DNA of 64,000 nucleotides from Bacteroidales bacterium UBA3696 (lineage in GTDB: Bacteria > Bacteroidota > Bacteroidia > Bacteroidales > Paludibacteraceae). The notes beneath the pieces are model-generated. The model did no database searches. It was not told where the DNA came from and saw only the letters and a list, made by a program, of their open reading frames with translations. Of the stretch, positions 24,765 through 32,952 are shown piece after piece (position 1 is the stretch's first letter; the number at the start of each line of letters is the position of its first letter). Position numbers and translations under genes: made by a program. The stretch spans positions 1 to 64,000 of the forward strand of contig DFIN01000034.1 in NCBI GenBank assembly GCA_002372135.1. The letters are read 5' to 3'.

Positions 24765-24786
24765 CTTTGACATATTGGATTACCGA
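24765..24786 (+). other. Upstream boundary box of TA cassette 1
   Basis: A 22-bp sequence shared, with one difference, with 25495-25516. Its core TATTGGATTACCG (24773-24785) is the exact reverse complement of the left arm and following bases of the hairpin repeats at 25433-25445 and 26155-26167. Confidence 0.9.
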
Positions 24787-24870
24787 AAAAAAGTGGCACT
24801 TAAAGCCGGCAACTTTGAGAAAATTTGCACATCGCGATACGCTTTCGTTTGTGGTTTCTGTAAAAAGCGT

Positions 24871-24878
24871 TACTTTTG
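24871..24878 (+). promoter_or_regulatory. -7 promoter box of TA module 1
   Basis: TACTTTTG with TTTG at 24848-24851 (19-bp spacing), 30 bp before the antitoxin ATG. Confidence 0.78.
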
Positions 24879-24907
24879 CACGCGAAAAACAAAGAAAGGA
24901 CAATTGT

Positions 24908-25111
24908 ATGTTATCTGTTGCTGCAAGACAAGTCTATCTCTCCATTCCCCCGAGTGATTATCATTTTATCAGTACTTTGTCCCGTAAAATGGGTTGGACG
25001 ATTCATAGAGAGCGAAAAAGCGGTATGGATCGAGCCCTTGAGGATGTGCGCGCCGGACGTATTTACCAAGCGGATAGTGTAGAGGACTTAATGGCTCAAT
25101 TAGAATCATGA
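24908..25111 (+). CDS. Antitoxin of a YafQ-type module
   Basis: A 67-residue protein directly upstream of, and overlapping by 4 bases with, a YafQ-type toxin. The start region LSVAARQVYLSIPPSDYHFI is likely the DNA-binding/dimer part, and the acidic C-terminal ALEDVRAGRIYQADSVEDLM is the likely toxin-binding tail. I do not place it in RelB or DinJ with certainty. ATG 24908 is chosen because it lies 30 bp after the -7 box; the longer frame would run into the promoter. Autoregulation by the TA complex is usual for such pairs. Confidence 0.8.
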   Translation: MLSVAARQVYLSIPPSDYHFISTLSRKMGWTIHRERKSGMDRALEDVRAGRIYQADSVEDLMAQLES

Positions 25112-25386
25112 GATATTCCATTAAGTATTCGGGGCAGTTTAAATGCTCATACAAGTTATGTAAGAAGCGCGGATGTGATATGTCTAAATTAGAGATTGTT
25201 ATCCGTCTGCTATCAGAAAATGGTGAATTGCCGGCAGAATATCAACCACACAAACTGGTTGGCAGGCGTTGGGCGGGCTATTGGGAATGTCATATTGAGT
25301 CCAATTGGCTGTTGGTGTGGGATCAGAACGATGCTGAATTAGTGCTCCTGTTAATGGACACCGGCACACATTCAGACATATTCTAA
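25108..25386 (+). CDS. YafQ-type mRNA interferase toxin
   Basis: A 92-residue toxin of the RelE/ParE superfamily, YafQ branch, which cuts mRNA at the ribosome. It has the family layout: KYSGQFKCSYKLCKKRG at the N-terminus, LPAEYQPHKLVG with the first His, ECHIESNWLLVW with the second, and the C-terminal DTGTHSDIF with the last catalytic His. All expected histidines are present, so it should be active. ATGA overlap with the antitoxin. A simple terminator (25400-25420) follows, then the repeated hairpin at 25431. Confidence 0.92.
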   Translation: MRYSIKYSGQFKCSYKLCKKRGCDMSKLEIVIRLLSENGELPAEYQPHKLVGRRWAGYWECHIESNWLLVWDQNDAELVLLLMDTGTHSDIF

Positions 25387-25399
25387 TGACCTTATTTAT

Positions 25400-25420
25400 G
25401 CGTTAAAAAACGCTGTTTTT
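25400..25420 (+). terminator. Terminator of TA module 1
   Basis: GCGTT (25400-25404), AAAA loop, AACGC (25409-25413), then TGTTTTT. A short, simple terminator just upstream of the larger repeated hairpin. Confidence 0.65.
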
Positions 25421-25430
25421 AATTATTTTT

Positions 25431-25482
25431 AGCGGTAATCCAATAGGAGTAACAGCATACTCACAGCGGATTACCGCTTTTT
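25431..25482. repeat. Repeated hairpin, copy 1 (after TA module 1)
   Basis: An outer 11-bp perfect stem, AGCGGTAATCC (25431-25441) with GGATTACCGCT (25468-25478), encloses an inner 5-bp stem GAGTA/TACTC (25447-25451, 25458-25462). A T run follows. The sequence is identical over about 50 bp to 26153-26203, exactly 722 bp away. Confidence 0.95.
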
Positions 25483-25494
25483 GTATATATGGAT

Positions 25495-25516
25495 CTTTGA
25501 CGTATTGGATTACCGA
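25495..25516 (+). other. Upstream boundary box of TA cassette 2
   Basis: Matches 24765-24786 at 21 of 22 positions; the 13-bp core at 25503-25515 is identical. It begins 13 bp after the first hairpin copy. Confidence 0.9.
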
Positions 25517-25565
25517 GAATGGAATAAATATGTGAACTATTTATTTGCGTATCACAAAAATAGAG

Positions 25566-25573
25566 TACCTTTG
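25566..25573 (+). promoter_or_regulatory. -7 promoter box of TA module 2
   Basis: TACCTTTG with TTTG at 25544-25547 (18-bp spacing), 31 bp before the antitoxin ATG. Confidence 0.75.
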
Positions 25574-25603
25574 CAGCAAACTTTGAAGCAAAGGAGTTTT
25601 TTT

Positions 25604-25849
25604 ATGACAGCTTTACAACTTAACGCAGACATTTATCGCAACTTGGCAGTTTTGTCGGAAGATGAGTCAATGCTTCGCAAAGCAGCAAAGTATCTTAATC
25701 GTTTGGTGAAACAAATGACGGACGACCCTACCTGCATGACCAAAGAAGAATTCTTCGCTCGCATTGACGAGGCGGAAAAGGGACCAACATATAGGATGCT
25801 ACCTAATGAAACATTAGATGAGATGCTAAAACGCTTGGGATATGTATAA
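25604..25849 (+). CDS. Antitoxin of a YoeB/Txe-type module
   Basis: An 81-residue protein overlapping the YoeB-type toxin gene by 8 bases. The N-terminal MTALQLNADIYRNLAVLSED looks like the DNA-binding/dimer part, and KEEFFARIDEAEKG to LDEMLKRLGYV forms a charged toxin-binding end typical of antitoxins paired with YoeB-like toxins in Bacteroidales. The first in-frame ATG after the promoter (25604) is the natural start. Confidence 0.82.
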   Translation: MTALQLNADIYRNLAVLSEDESMLRKAAKYLNRLVKQMTDDPTCMTKEEFFARIDEAEKGPTYRMLPNETLDEMLKRLGYV

Positions 25850-26114
25850 TATTGATTATAAAGGTCAAGCGTTGTTAGACATCGCCAGACTCAAGAAAAG
25901 TGAGCCGAAGGCTTACCAAAAAGTAGTGTTGTTTATAGAAGAACTCAAAGAGCATCCCAAGACAGGAACCGGTCATCCGGAGCCTCTAAAAGGCAAACCG
26001 GAAGGACGATGGAGTCGCCAGATAACAAAGAAGCATCGGTTGATCTATCAAATAATGGACCAACAAGTAATTGTTCTTATCTTGACTGCCTACGGACATT
26101 ACGAAGATAAATAA
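25842..26114 (+). CDS. YoeB/Txe-type mRNA interferase toxin
   Basis: A 90-residue RelE-superfamily toxin of the YoeB/Txe type, which cuts mRNA on the ribosome. Family features are the N-terminal YKGQALLDIARLKKSEPKAY, GHPEPLKGKPEGRWSRQI with the catalytic region, TKKHRLIYQI and the C-terminal LTAYGHYEDK with the His-Tyr pair. It is complete and probably active. Different toxin family from module 1, yet it sits in a cassette with the same boundaries. Confidence 0.93.
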   Translation: MYNIDYKGQALLDIARLKKSEPKAYQKVVLFIEELKEHPKTGTGHPEPLKGKPEGRWSRQITKKHRLIYQIMDQQVIVLILTAYGHYEDK

Positions 26115-26152
26115 CTAAGGGTTTGCAGAATTGTTGCAACCATATACACAAA

Positions 26153-26203
26153 AGCGGTAATCCAATAGGAGTAACAGCATACTCACAGCGGATTACCGCT
26201 TTT
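26153..26203. repeat. Repeated hairpin, copy 2 (after TA module 2)
   Basis: Same 11-bp outer stem (26153-26163 with 26190-26200), inner stem and loop as copy 1, followed by TTTT. It ends the second cassette. Confidence 0.95.
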
Positions 26204-26340
26204 GTTATATATGTATATTACACCATACATCGTATTAAGACGTACAGGATGCGAACGAGATGGGAATGACAAGTAAACAGATACAAAATAAATGCTAAAT
26301 GGCACTCAAATAGTGGCAGAAGAAAAAACTCTTAACAAGA

Positions 26341-27561
26341 TTGAAAAGAATAGCTACCATACTACTATGTCTTAGTCTGTTTATATGCGCGTTTGCACAA
26401 CAGGACTCCCTGTCCGTTGCCGAACGTAACGCTCTGCAGGGCTTCAACGACACTATCGATCGTGAAGCGGAGGATTTTATCCGTGTGAATCTTGTGGTCT
26501 GCGATCCGGGAGAGGTGTTGTATGCATCTTTTGGACATGCCATGTTGCGCATGCAATGCCCGACTTTTGAATTGGACTATGTTTTTACGTACGAAAGTGA
26601 GCCTATCCGCGAAAACCGGGGACGCTTTTTGAAGGGAGATTTGAAGATGGGGATGTATGCTTTCTCGCCGGAAGTCATATTTGCTCCCTACAGAGAAGAC
26701 GGGCGAGGAGTCAGAGAATATAAATTAAACTTGGCTCCGAAGCAAAAGCAGAATTTATGGCGTATTATGGAAAAACTAGCAGCAAAGGGAGCTGATCAAC
26801 CATACGATTACTATAATCACGGATGCGCCATTTCGATAGTACATGTAGTCAAACAGGCGTTAAAAGGTACACCGATTGAATATGGAGAATGGTCAACCAA
26901 ATATAACGGCACTTTGCGCGAATTAGGTTATGAATGTGTTACTAAATCCAAGTTTTTATGGAATCGTTTTGCGTTGATGACCTTGGCGGGAAGCGATATT
27001 GATAACAGGGATATTGCCAAAGAGAAGAAACTGATTGTACCGGCAGACTTGGCGGAGGTATGGCAACAAGCCACGATAGATGGTCATCCGCTTTTGGATA
27101 AAGAGCCGCATATACTTGTTCCTTCTACTGAAGCAAAAAAAACGTCATGGTGTACACCTTTATTGACAAGTATCGTATTTTTACTTATGGCATTATTTAG
27201 TCTGGCAACCTTATGGATGCCTAACAAAGGATGCCGCATCGTAGGGAATGTAATTGATTATGGAGTATTGAGTATAGCAACTCTTATTGGGGCAGTGGTT
27301 ACTTATACGGTGCTCTTCTCCACATTGCCATGCACGCGTTGGAATTGGCTTATTATTCCGTTCAATATCTTGCCGGCTGTAGCATGGCATTGGCGCAAGT
27401 ATTGGGCATTGGTTTGGGCAATCGTTCTGATGACTTGGAGCCTTGTGATGACAAGCGCATGGCTTTGTGGACATATTTGGGTTGAATGGGCACACATCGT
27501 CCTTTCAATGGCATTTGTGACAATTCTATTGAAACAATATTTGAAAATAAAAAAGATATAA
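26341..27561 (+). CDS. DUF4105/Lnb-type membrane protein (possible lipoprotein N-acyltransferase)
   Basis: A 406-residue envelope protein. A signal peptide (MKRIATILLCLSLFICAFAQ) precedes a periplasmic DUF4105 domain (about 20-265) with LYASFGHAMLRM and YDYYNHGCAISI, whose Cys and His are likely active-site residues. Five hydrophobic helices follow (about 270-405). This two-part layout is that of Lnb, reported as the lipoprotein N-acyltransferase of Bacteroides; the function here is inferred from that. The only plausible start is TTG at 26341, with no promoter box recognised. It ends 2 bp before giant protein 2, so the two are co-transcribed, an unusual pairing. Confidence 0.75.
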   Translation: MKRIATILLCLSLFICAFAQQDSLSVAERNALQGFNDTIDREAEDFIRVNLVVCDPGEVLYASFGHAMLRMQCPTFELDYVFTYESEPIRENRGRFLKGDLKMGMYAFSPEVIFAPYREDGRGVREYKLNLAPKQKQNLWRIMEKLAAKGADQPYDYYNHGCAISIVHVVKQALKGTPIEYGEWSTKYNGTLRELGYECVTKSKFLWNRFALMTLAGSDIDNRDIAKEKKLIVPADLAEVWQQATIDGHPLLDKEPHILVPSTEAKKTSWCTPLLTSIVFLLMALFSLATLWMPNKGCRIVGNVIDYGVLSIATLIGAVVTYTVLFSTLPCTRWNWLIIPFNILPAVAWHWRKYWALVWAIVLMTWSLVMTSAWLCGHIWVEWAHIVLSMAFVTILLKQYLKIKKI

Positions 27562-27563
27562 AT

Positions 27564-30500
27564 ATGAATACAAAAAAGATTGACATGAAAAGATTTTTTA
27601 TGCTTACAGGAGCGTTAATGTGTATGCTTTTTGTAAGCGAAAGCGCATGGGCATATTCTCAATATGCAGCCCTTACCGCATCAGTAAACGAAAGTGGAGC
27701 CGGAGAGGGTACGGTCTATGCAGCGCTTTCCGTTGAAGACGAAGAAAATGAAACTTGGGAAGAAAGCCCCAATGATCCTTCTTCTCACAATGCCAGTTCG
27801 ACTGCAACATCTCCGGATGGAGCAAGTAAATTCTTCCAGTTTACTGCTTATGCAACAGCTGCACGTGGTTCTCTGTTTACAGAGTGGACTAATCTTGACG
27901 GAAACGGAAGCCCCGCTCTGGTTGATGGTTATTCAATGACGGATAATCCAATACAGGTTAAGGTACAAGCGTATACTAATACTGATGAAACAGGTACAAA
28001 TACAGCAACTATAAAGGCTACTTTTGCTATTAACCCCGTCGCTCCATGGGATGTTAAGTTCTTGCCTTCTACTAACGGTACCTATTCCGTGACCGGTCCT
28101 GCCGACTACGATACGCCAATTACGCTTAGTACCGAGACTACGCACTCAACGTACAACAATGATGATCTGGTACTCACAGCTACGCCTAATACTGGCTATG
28201 TCTTGTATCGCTATTACGGTACAGACGCTGATGGTAACACCTATACGCTCGGTGAGTTGGGAAAGAATACACAGACGGTAAACTTACCCGAAGGAACCGT
28301 TTCTGTGTGTGCTGAGTTCACATCGGATTATTTCCTTGCAGCCGGCAATACATTCAACACCCTTGCTGATGCTATTCAGGCTACTCGTCAAAACGATGGA
28401 ACGTATTCGGGAACTATCCTTCAAATGCGTGATTATACCGTACCTGCCGGTTATTATACCATTCCAGCAGGAGTAACGATGTTGATCCCGAAAGATGCGA
28501 ATCAAATAAAAATGGAAGCACATCCGGAAAGAGTATATTATGAATATACATACCCTACAGCCTTCCGTAAACTTACTCTTGTCAATGGAGCACATTTGGA
28601 TGTATTTGGTACTATCCAAACAGGAGGAACCCAATGTGCCATAGGACAAATTAACGCGGAACAAAACAATGGTAATAATGGAACTCCTATTCGCACTTAC
28701 GGTTGGCTGTTTATGAATGCAGGCAGTAGTATTACTCTTAATAATGGCGCTCATCTCTATTCATGGGGATATGTGACCGGTCAAGGTACGATAGATGCTC
28801 GCCGTGGCTCTGTGGTTCATGAGTGTTTCCAGATTAAAGACTGGAGAGGAGGTACGGCTACATTTAATTTATGGGGCAATTCTCAAAAAGTATTCCCGTT
28901 GAACCAATATTATATCCAAAACATCGAATGCCCAATCACTTTTCGTCCCGGCTCTCAAGAACTTTGTGATGGTACAGTAAGTGCAAATAGCAAATGCCAA
29001 CCTTTCAACGACGTGAATCTTATCGGCATACATGGTTCCGGCTCACTATTTGAGATGGACGAGAAAGATGATAGCGAAGATACATGGGTTCGCAAGTCTT
29101 ATGATGCAACGAATGATATTCAATTGTATGAAATCAATAGTGCGGCAAAATTAGGAAGTATTACAATAGTTTTATCCGGGTATTCATTTACTTCCGGTGC
29201 GGCATACTACCTTCCACTTACCAATAATATGAAGATTCATCTTCTTACCGGAAAGATGGAAGTTTCTGAGAATGCCGAACTTTTACCGGGCGCAGAGATT
29301 GAAATTAATAAAGAAGCTACTGCCTATATTAACTCAGGACGTTCGCTCTATCTATTCAGCATCGAGGAGTGGGATAAATTTAACGGAACGGAACATACAA
29401 GACCATTGCCTTATTCTCCTTCATGGGCAGGTAGTGGCAAGACCTGTCCGCGCTCCAAGGTAGTTACGGAAGATGCTAAATTTACTGTTCATGGTACAGT
29501 AGAAGTACATGGACAATTCCATACAACAAAAAGTGGAGCAGCTATCACTTCGACTAACGCGGATGCAGGTACTATTATATACTATGCAACGGCTCCTACA
29601 GATAGTTCTTCTGTTTATGTTGCCAATAACACAGGTGTTACATATAATGAGAAAAAAGCCAGTCCTGCTCTTCTGCGTAACGAGGATGCTTTGTACCCAA
29701 CTACCTCTACTACAGGAACTCCTGCCGGGCAGTCGTATTGCTACATGAACGGCAAATGGACCATGATGACTGTGGACGAGGACAACTCATGCTTCGTCTA
29801 TGACAACTACGGCAACTACTACGCCAAACCCGGCGAATATGTAATGATCAATGCCACCAAAACAGATGGGGTCTTCAGCGGTAATGCCGACCATACCTAC
29901 AGCGATGCAGAAGGCACGGGAAGACTCTTTATTCTCGTGGACGGTTGCCAATGGTGGGAAGTAGTGAACGAGGATAACCTCTATCATTGCACCCATGAGC
30001 AGAACAACACCTATTACTGGTGGAACAACGAGCGCATGGTAGATGGCAAACTCAACCCCGGATGGGAAGAGAAAAAATTTGCTATCTCATGGAAAGACTA
30101 TGATGGCTCGCCTATCATCGATGCACAAGGTAATCCTGTTGTCTATTATCTGCCGTATGGTGCAACACCCAAATATCTGAGTACCAACCCCACCCGTCCG
30201 GCGGATGTGGATTATACCTATAACTTCATCGGCTGGTCTCCTGCCTTTGCTCCTGTAACAGGTGATCAGGCTTACACGGCTACCTATTCCAAAGAGCAGA
30301 TTAAATATACCATCATCTTCAAGTTCGTGGATAGTTACCGTAACGGAGCAGAGATTGAGCGTCAGCAACTGGCACGCGACGAAATGCCTGTTATCCCTAC
30401 AGTAAAACGTGACGGATGGTATCTTAAATGGACTCCGGCGGTAGCGGCTGTAACGGGCAACGCTACCTATGTGGCGGACTGGATGGAGGAACTGCCGGAC

Positions 30501-32495
30501 TACTATACCGTCACATGGAAAAACTACGATGGTACTACTATCAAGACCACAACGCCTGCTCGTGACGCAAACGCAGCTACTGTTGAGTCCGAAGCTCCTT
30601 CTGCTCCCGAAAAACCGGCTACGGCGGAATATCGTTATGAGTTTACAGGTTGGCAACCGGCAGTGACCGGTGCTACGGCGGATGCTTCATACGTAGCGCA
30701 ATACCGTGAGGTGGCTCAGACTTACTCCATCCGCTTCTACCAAGAGGACGGAACAACCCAGATTGACACAACGCAGTCGTTGGTACTTGGTGCAGATCCT
30801 GTTGTACCTAATTATTCCAAATCGAATACCGCACAGTATACTTTTCGTTTGCAATGGAAGAACATGGATACCGATGTTATTGTCGGCGTGAGTGTACCTT
30901 CTGTATCCGATTCGGCTAACTATCAGGCTGTTATTGACACAACGATTAACCGCTATACGATTACCGCTGTGAGCGAAGATGAGAATGGTGTAGCTATTGC
31001 CGGATGTACCTTCACGGGCGCAGGAACCTATGATTATGGTACGAATATCACTCTTACGGCTATCCCTAACGAAGGCTATGAGTTCGTTAAATGGCAGGAC
31101 ACAGCCAGCAATGAACTCGATACGACTGCCACTATGTCGGTAGCCATCACCGACAACCGCACTTATACAGCAGTCGTTCGCTCGGCAGCCATGGAGGTGT
31201 TAGTCGATGAAAGCAAGACTTTCTCACGCCCCACAACCATTACCGACCTCGTTATTAACGCATCCGAAAATGAGTCGTCCGACCTTAATGGATTGGAGAA
31301 CCTCACCGTGACCGGCAATGCCTACTTTAACTACCATTTCGCCGCGACCCGCTTTGATCGCCGGACGCAGAACTGGTACGCCTTTGGTGTTCCCTTTAAG
31401 GTGGATGCGGAGAAAGGCATCTCTGCCAACGGCAGACAGTTGGAATTGGGACGCGACATAGATATTGTGTATTATGACGGTCAAAAGCGTGCCGACAACG
31501 GTGCTGACAACTCGGCTTGGACCTATGTGGAGGACCAATCGTCCAAAGTGCTGCAACCCGGCGTACTCTATTTGGCAGCCTTTGCTGCTAACTACGACGT
31601 AGTGCAGTTCCTCAAAAAGAGCAAGACACCCCTCAATAATGACACAGCCGCCGTAGTAAAAACCTATACCTCTATCTCTAATAACAACGATGGTGATGCC
31701 AACTGGAACGGTATAGCCAATCCTGCACTCTATCGCGCTTACCTCAATGCCGGTACATTAGACGGTCAGATCTATCGCAGTATTGACGGCTCATGGCAAC
31801 CAGCCCACCTCTCACAAGATACCTTCACCATTGGTCGCCCTGTCTTTGTACAGGTGCAGAAGCCTCAGTCGGTGGTAGTTAGTCGCCCCGCCGCTTCGCC
31901 TGCCCCCTTGCGCCGACAAGCAGTTGCCGCAACTTCCGACCGCTTTGACCTGCAACTCCTCACCCCGCAAGGCAAAACGGCTGACCGAATCTTTGTCATC
32001 GCCAACGAGGATGCCGCCGACGCTTATACCATCGGCGAGGACATAGCCAAAGCAGGTGTTTCTACACGCGTGGCGCAAATGTGGATAGACCGCTACGGCG
32101 CACGCTTGTGCAAGAACACCATAGCCGCTACCGACAATGCTGCCCTCTATTCGCTCACGCTCACCGCTCCCGCTGCCGGATCTTATACCCTGCAAGCCAC
32201 AGCGCAAAGCGGCGATGCACGACTCTACCTTACTTATATGGGTGAAGTGATAGCCGACCTCAGTGCCAACAACTATACAATAGACCTTGTTAAGGGCACC
32301 AACAGCGGTTACGGTCTCAGATTGGTTACCACCCGCCGCGATGTCGTTACCGACCTTGATGAAGTGCTCGGTCCCAATAGTACTTCAGACAACGAAGCAG
32401 GCACGGAGCAAACGCAGAAGTGCCTCTATCGCAACCAACTCTATCTCATCCGTGGAGGTCAGGTCTATGACGCACAGGGTCAGCGAGTTCAGTAA
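27564..32495 (+). CDS. Giant secreted multidomain protein 2 (InlB-type repeats)
   Basis: A 1643-residue exported protein. After the signal peptide (hydrophobic core about 10-28, ending AWA) comes a unique region. From about 258 to 710 is an unnamed domain shared with giant 3, with YGWLFMNAGSSITLNNGA, YSWGYVTGQGTIDARRGS and TNNMKIHLLTG as landmarks. A short GQSYCYMNGKW to QWWEV segment (about 720-810) is also shared. Residues about 835-1210 hold InlB-type (Listeria-Bacteroides) beta repeats with the pattern FTGWQPAVTGATADASYVAQY. From about 1270 is the shared C-terminal module beginning WYAFGVPFKVDA and ending LYLIRGGQVYDAQGQRVQ. DNA before about 29.7 kb looks AT-richer than after. ATG 27564 is chosen; upstream in-frame codons overlap the DUF4105 gene. 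Confidence 0.82.
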   Translation: MNTKKIDMKRFFMLTGALMCMLFVSESAWAYSQYAALTASVNESGAGEGTVYAALSVEDEENETWEESPNDPSSHNASSTATSPDGASKFFQFTAYATAARGSLFTEWTNLDGNGSPALVDGYSMTDNPIQVKVQAYTNTDETGTNTATIKATFAINPVAPWDVKFLPSTNGTYSVTGPADYDTPITLSTETTHSTYNNDDLVLTATPNTGYVLYRYYGTDADGNTYTLGELGKNTQTVNLPEGTVSVCAEFTSDYFLAAGNTFNTLADAIQATRQNDGTYSGTILQMRDYTVPAGYYTIPAGVTMLIPKDANQIKMEAHPERVYYEYTYPTAFRKLTLVNGAHLDVFGTIQTGGTQCAIGQINAEQNNGNNGTPIRTYGWLFMNAGSSITLNNGAHLYSWGYVTGQGTIDARRGSVVHECFQIKDWRGGTATFNLWGNSQKVFPLNQYYIQNIECPITFRPGSQELCDGTVSANSKCQPFNDVNLIGIHGSGSLFEMDEKDDSEDTWVRKSYDATNDIQLYEINSAAKLGSITIVLSGYSFTSGAAYYLPLTNNMKIHLLTGKMEVSENAELLPGAEIEINKEATAYINSGRSLYLFSIEEWDKFNGTEHTRPLPYSPSWAGSGKTCPRSKVVTEDAKFTVHGTVEVHGQFHTTKSGAAITSTNADAGTIIYYATAPTDSSSVYVANNTGVTYNEKKASPALLRNEDALYPTTSTTGTPAGQSYCYMNGKWTMMTVDEDNSCFVYDNYGNYYAKPGEYVMINATKTDGVFSGNADHTYSDAEGTGRLFILVDGCQWWEVVNEDNLYHCTHEQNNTYYWWNNERMVDGKLNPGWEEKKFAISWKDYDGSPIIDAQGNPVVYYLPYGATPKYLSTNPTRPADVDYTYNFIGWSPAFAPVTGDQAYTATYSKEQIKYTIIFKFVDSYRNGAEIERQQLARDEMPVIPTVKRDGWYLKWTPAVAAVTGNATYVADWMEELPDYYTVTWKNYDGTTIKTTTPARDANAATVESEAPSAPEKPATAEYRYEFTGWQPAVTGATADASYVAQYREVAQTYSIRFYQEDGTTQIDTTQSLVLGADPVVPNYSKSNTAQYTFRLQWKNMDTDVIVGVSVPSVSDSANYQAVIDTTINRYTITAVSEDENGVAIAGCTFTGAGTYDYGTNITLTAIPNEGYEFVKWQDTASNELDTTATMSVAITDNRTYTAVVRSAAMEVLVDESKTFSRPTTITDLVINASENESSDLNGLENLTVTGNAYFNYHFAATRFDRRTQNWYAFGVPFKVDAEKGISANGRQLELGRDIDIVYYDGQKRADNGADNSAWTYVEDQSSKVLQPGVLYLAAFAANYDVVQFLKKSKTPLNNDTAAVVKTYTSISNNNDGDANWNGIANPALYRAYLNAGTLDGQIYRSIDGSWQPAHLSQDTFTIGRPVFVQVQKPQSVVVSRPAASPAPLRRQAVAATSDRFDLQLLTPQGKTADRIFVIANEDAADAYTIGEDIAKAGVSTRVAQMWIDRYGARLCKNTIAATDNAALYSLTLTAPAAGSYTLQATAQSGDARLYLTYMGEVIADLSANNYTIDLVKGTNSGYGLRLVTTRRDVVTDLDEVLGPNSTSDNEAGTEQTQKCLYRNQLYLIRGGQVYDAQGQRVQ

Positions 32496-32535
32496 TAGTA
32501 ACTATCGTCTAATCACTATTTATCAAGCTATCGAT

Positions 32536-32697
32536 ATGAAACGTCCTTATCTAATCCCCCTGACGCAGAAAGTGCTGTTTGTGGGCAATACGGATACACT
32601 CAAGTTCTCGGACATCACCACTCTATCCGGTCCGGGCGATCCATCAGCAGCCCCTCAACGATTGGTTCCTGTAGGCAACAAGAGTACCGAACTCTAA
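32536..32697 (+). CDS. Microprotein following giant 2 (53 aa)
   Basis: A 53-residue ORF starting MKRPYLIPLTQKVLFVGN, 40 bp after giant 2 and before a strong terminator, so it is in the same transcript. Like the ORFs at 13402 and 41957 it has MK-x-(x)-Tyr-x-x-Pro, a hydrophobic stretch and a Pro/Gly/Ala-rich tail. Function unknown; coding is supported by position, pattern and the terminator placed just after its stop. Confidence 0.6.
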   Translation: MKRPYLIPLTQKVLFVGNTDTLKFSDITTLSGPGDPSAAPQRLVPVGNKSTEL

Positions 32698-32735
32698 TTC
32701 ACTGAATAGACTCTAATCCAATCAACTCTCACATC

Positions 32736-32787
32736 CCATCCCGCCAAGGTGTGCAACCGCATCTCTTGGCTGGATGGTGTTTTTTTA
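32736..32787 (+). terminator. Rho-independent terminator after giant 2 and its microprotein
   Basis: A two-part stem: CCATCC (32736-32741) with GGATGG (32772-32777), and CCAAG (32744-32748) with CTTGG (32765-32769), separated by a 2x2 internal loop, then a run of eight T. Confidence 0.9.
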
Positions 32788-32876
32788 ATGCGGTGAAAAT
32801 AAGTATTGTAGTTTTATGATTTGAGTAAAAAATGCAAAAGATTTGAGTAAAAAGTTTGCGGTATGGAAACATTTTG

Positions 32877-32884
32877 TATCTTTG
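32877..32884 (+). promoter_or_regulatory. -7 promoter box for the DUF234-type ATPase
   Basis: TATCTTTG with TTTG at 32855-32858 (18-bp spacing), 69 bp before the ATG at 32953. Confidence 0.75.
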
Positions 32885-32902
32885 TCGCCTGAAAATGAAC
32901 AT

Positions 32903-32931
32903 GCAATGGTCATTGCAGCAATGACTATTGC
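32903..32931. promoter_or_regulatory. Tandem palindromic operator candidate
   Basis: GCAATGGTCATTGC (32903-32916) is a palindrome with a 2-bp centre. After one base a second copy, GCAATGACTATTGC (32918-32931), follows with slight changes. The two copies also pair with each other as a 13-bp inverted repeat with one mismatch. They lie between the -7 box and the start codon, so they are either an operator or a leader hairpin. Confidence 0.75.
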
Positions 32932-32952
32932 AAAAATAAGTCTGTATTTGTT

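Noticed and set aside
24908..25386. HicAB-type toxin-antitoxin
   Set aside because: The downstream protein has the full YafQ histidine pattern and lies after the antitoxin; HicA features are absent.
25431..25482. Integron attC site
   Set aside because: The hairpin shape is suggestive, but the conserved GTTRRRY/RYYYAAC cores are absent and no integrase gene is in the window. Kept as an unexplained repeat.
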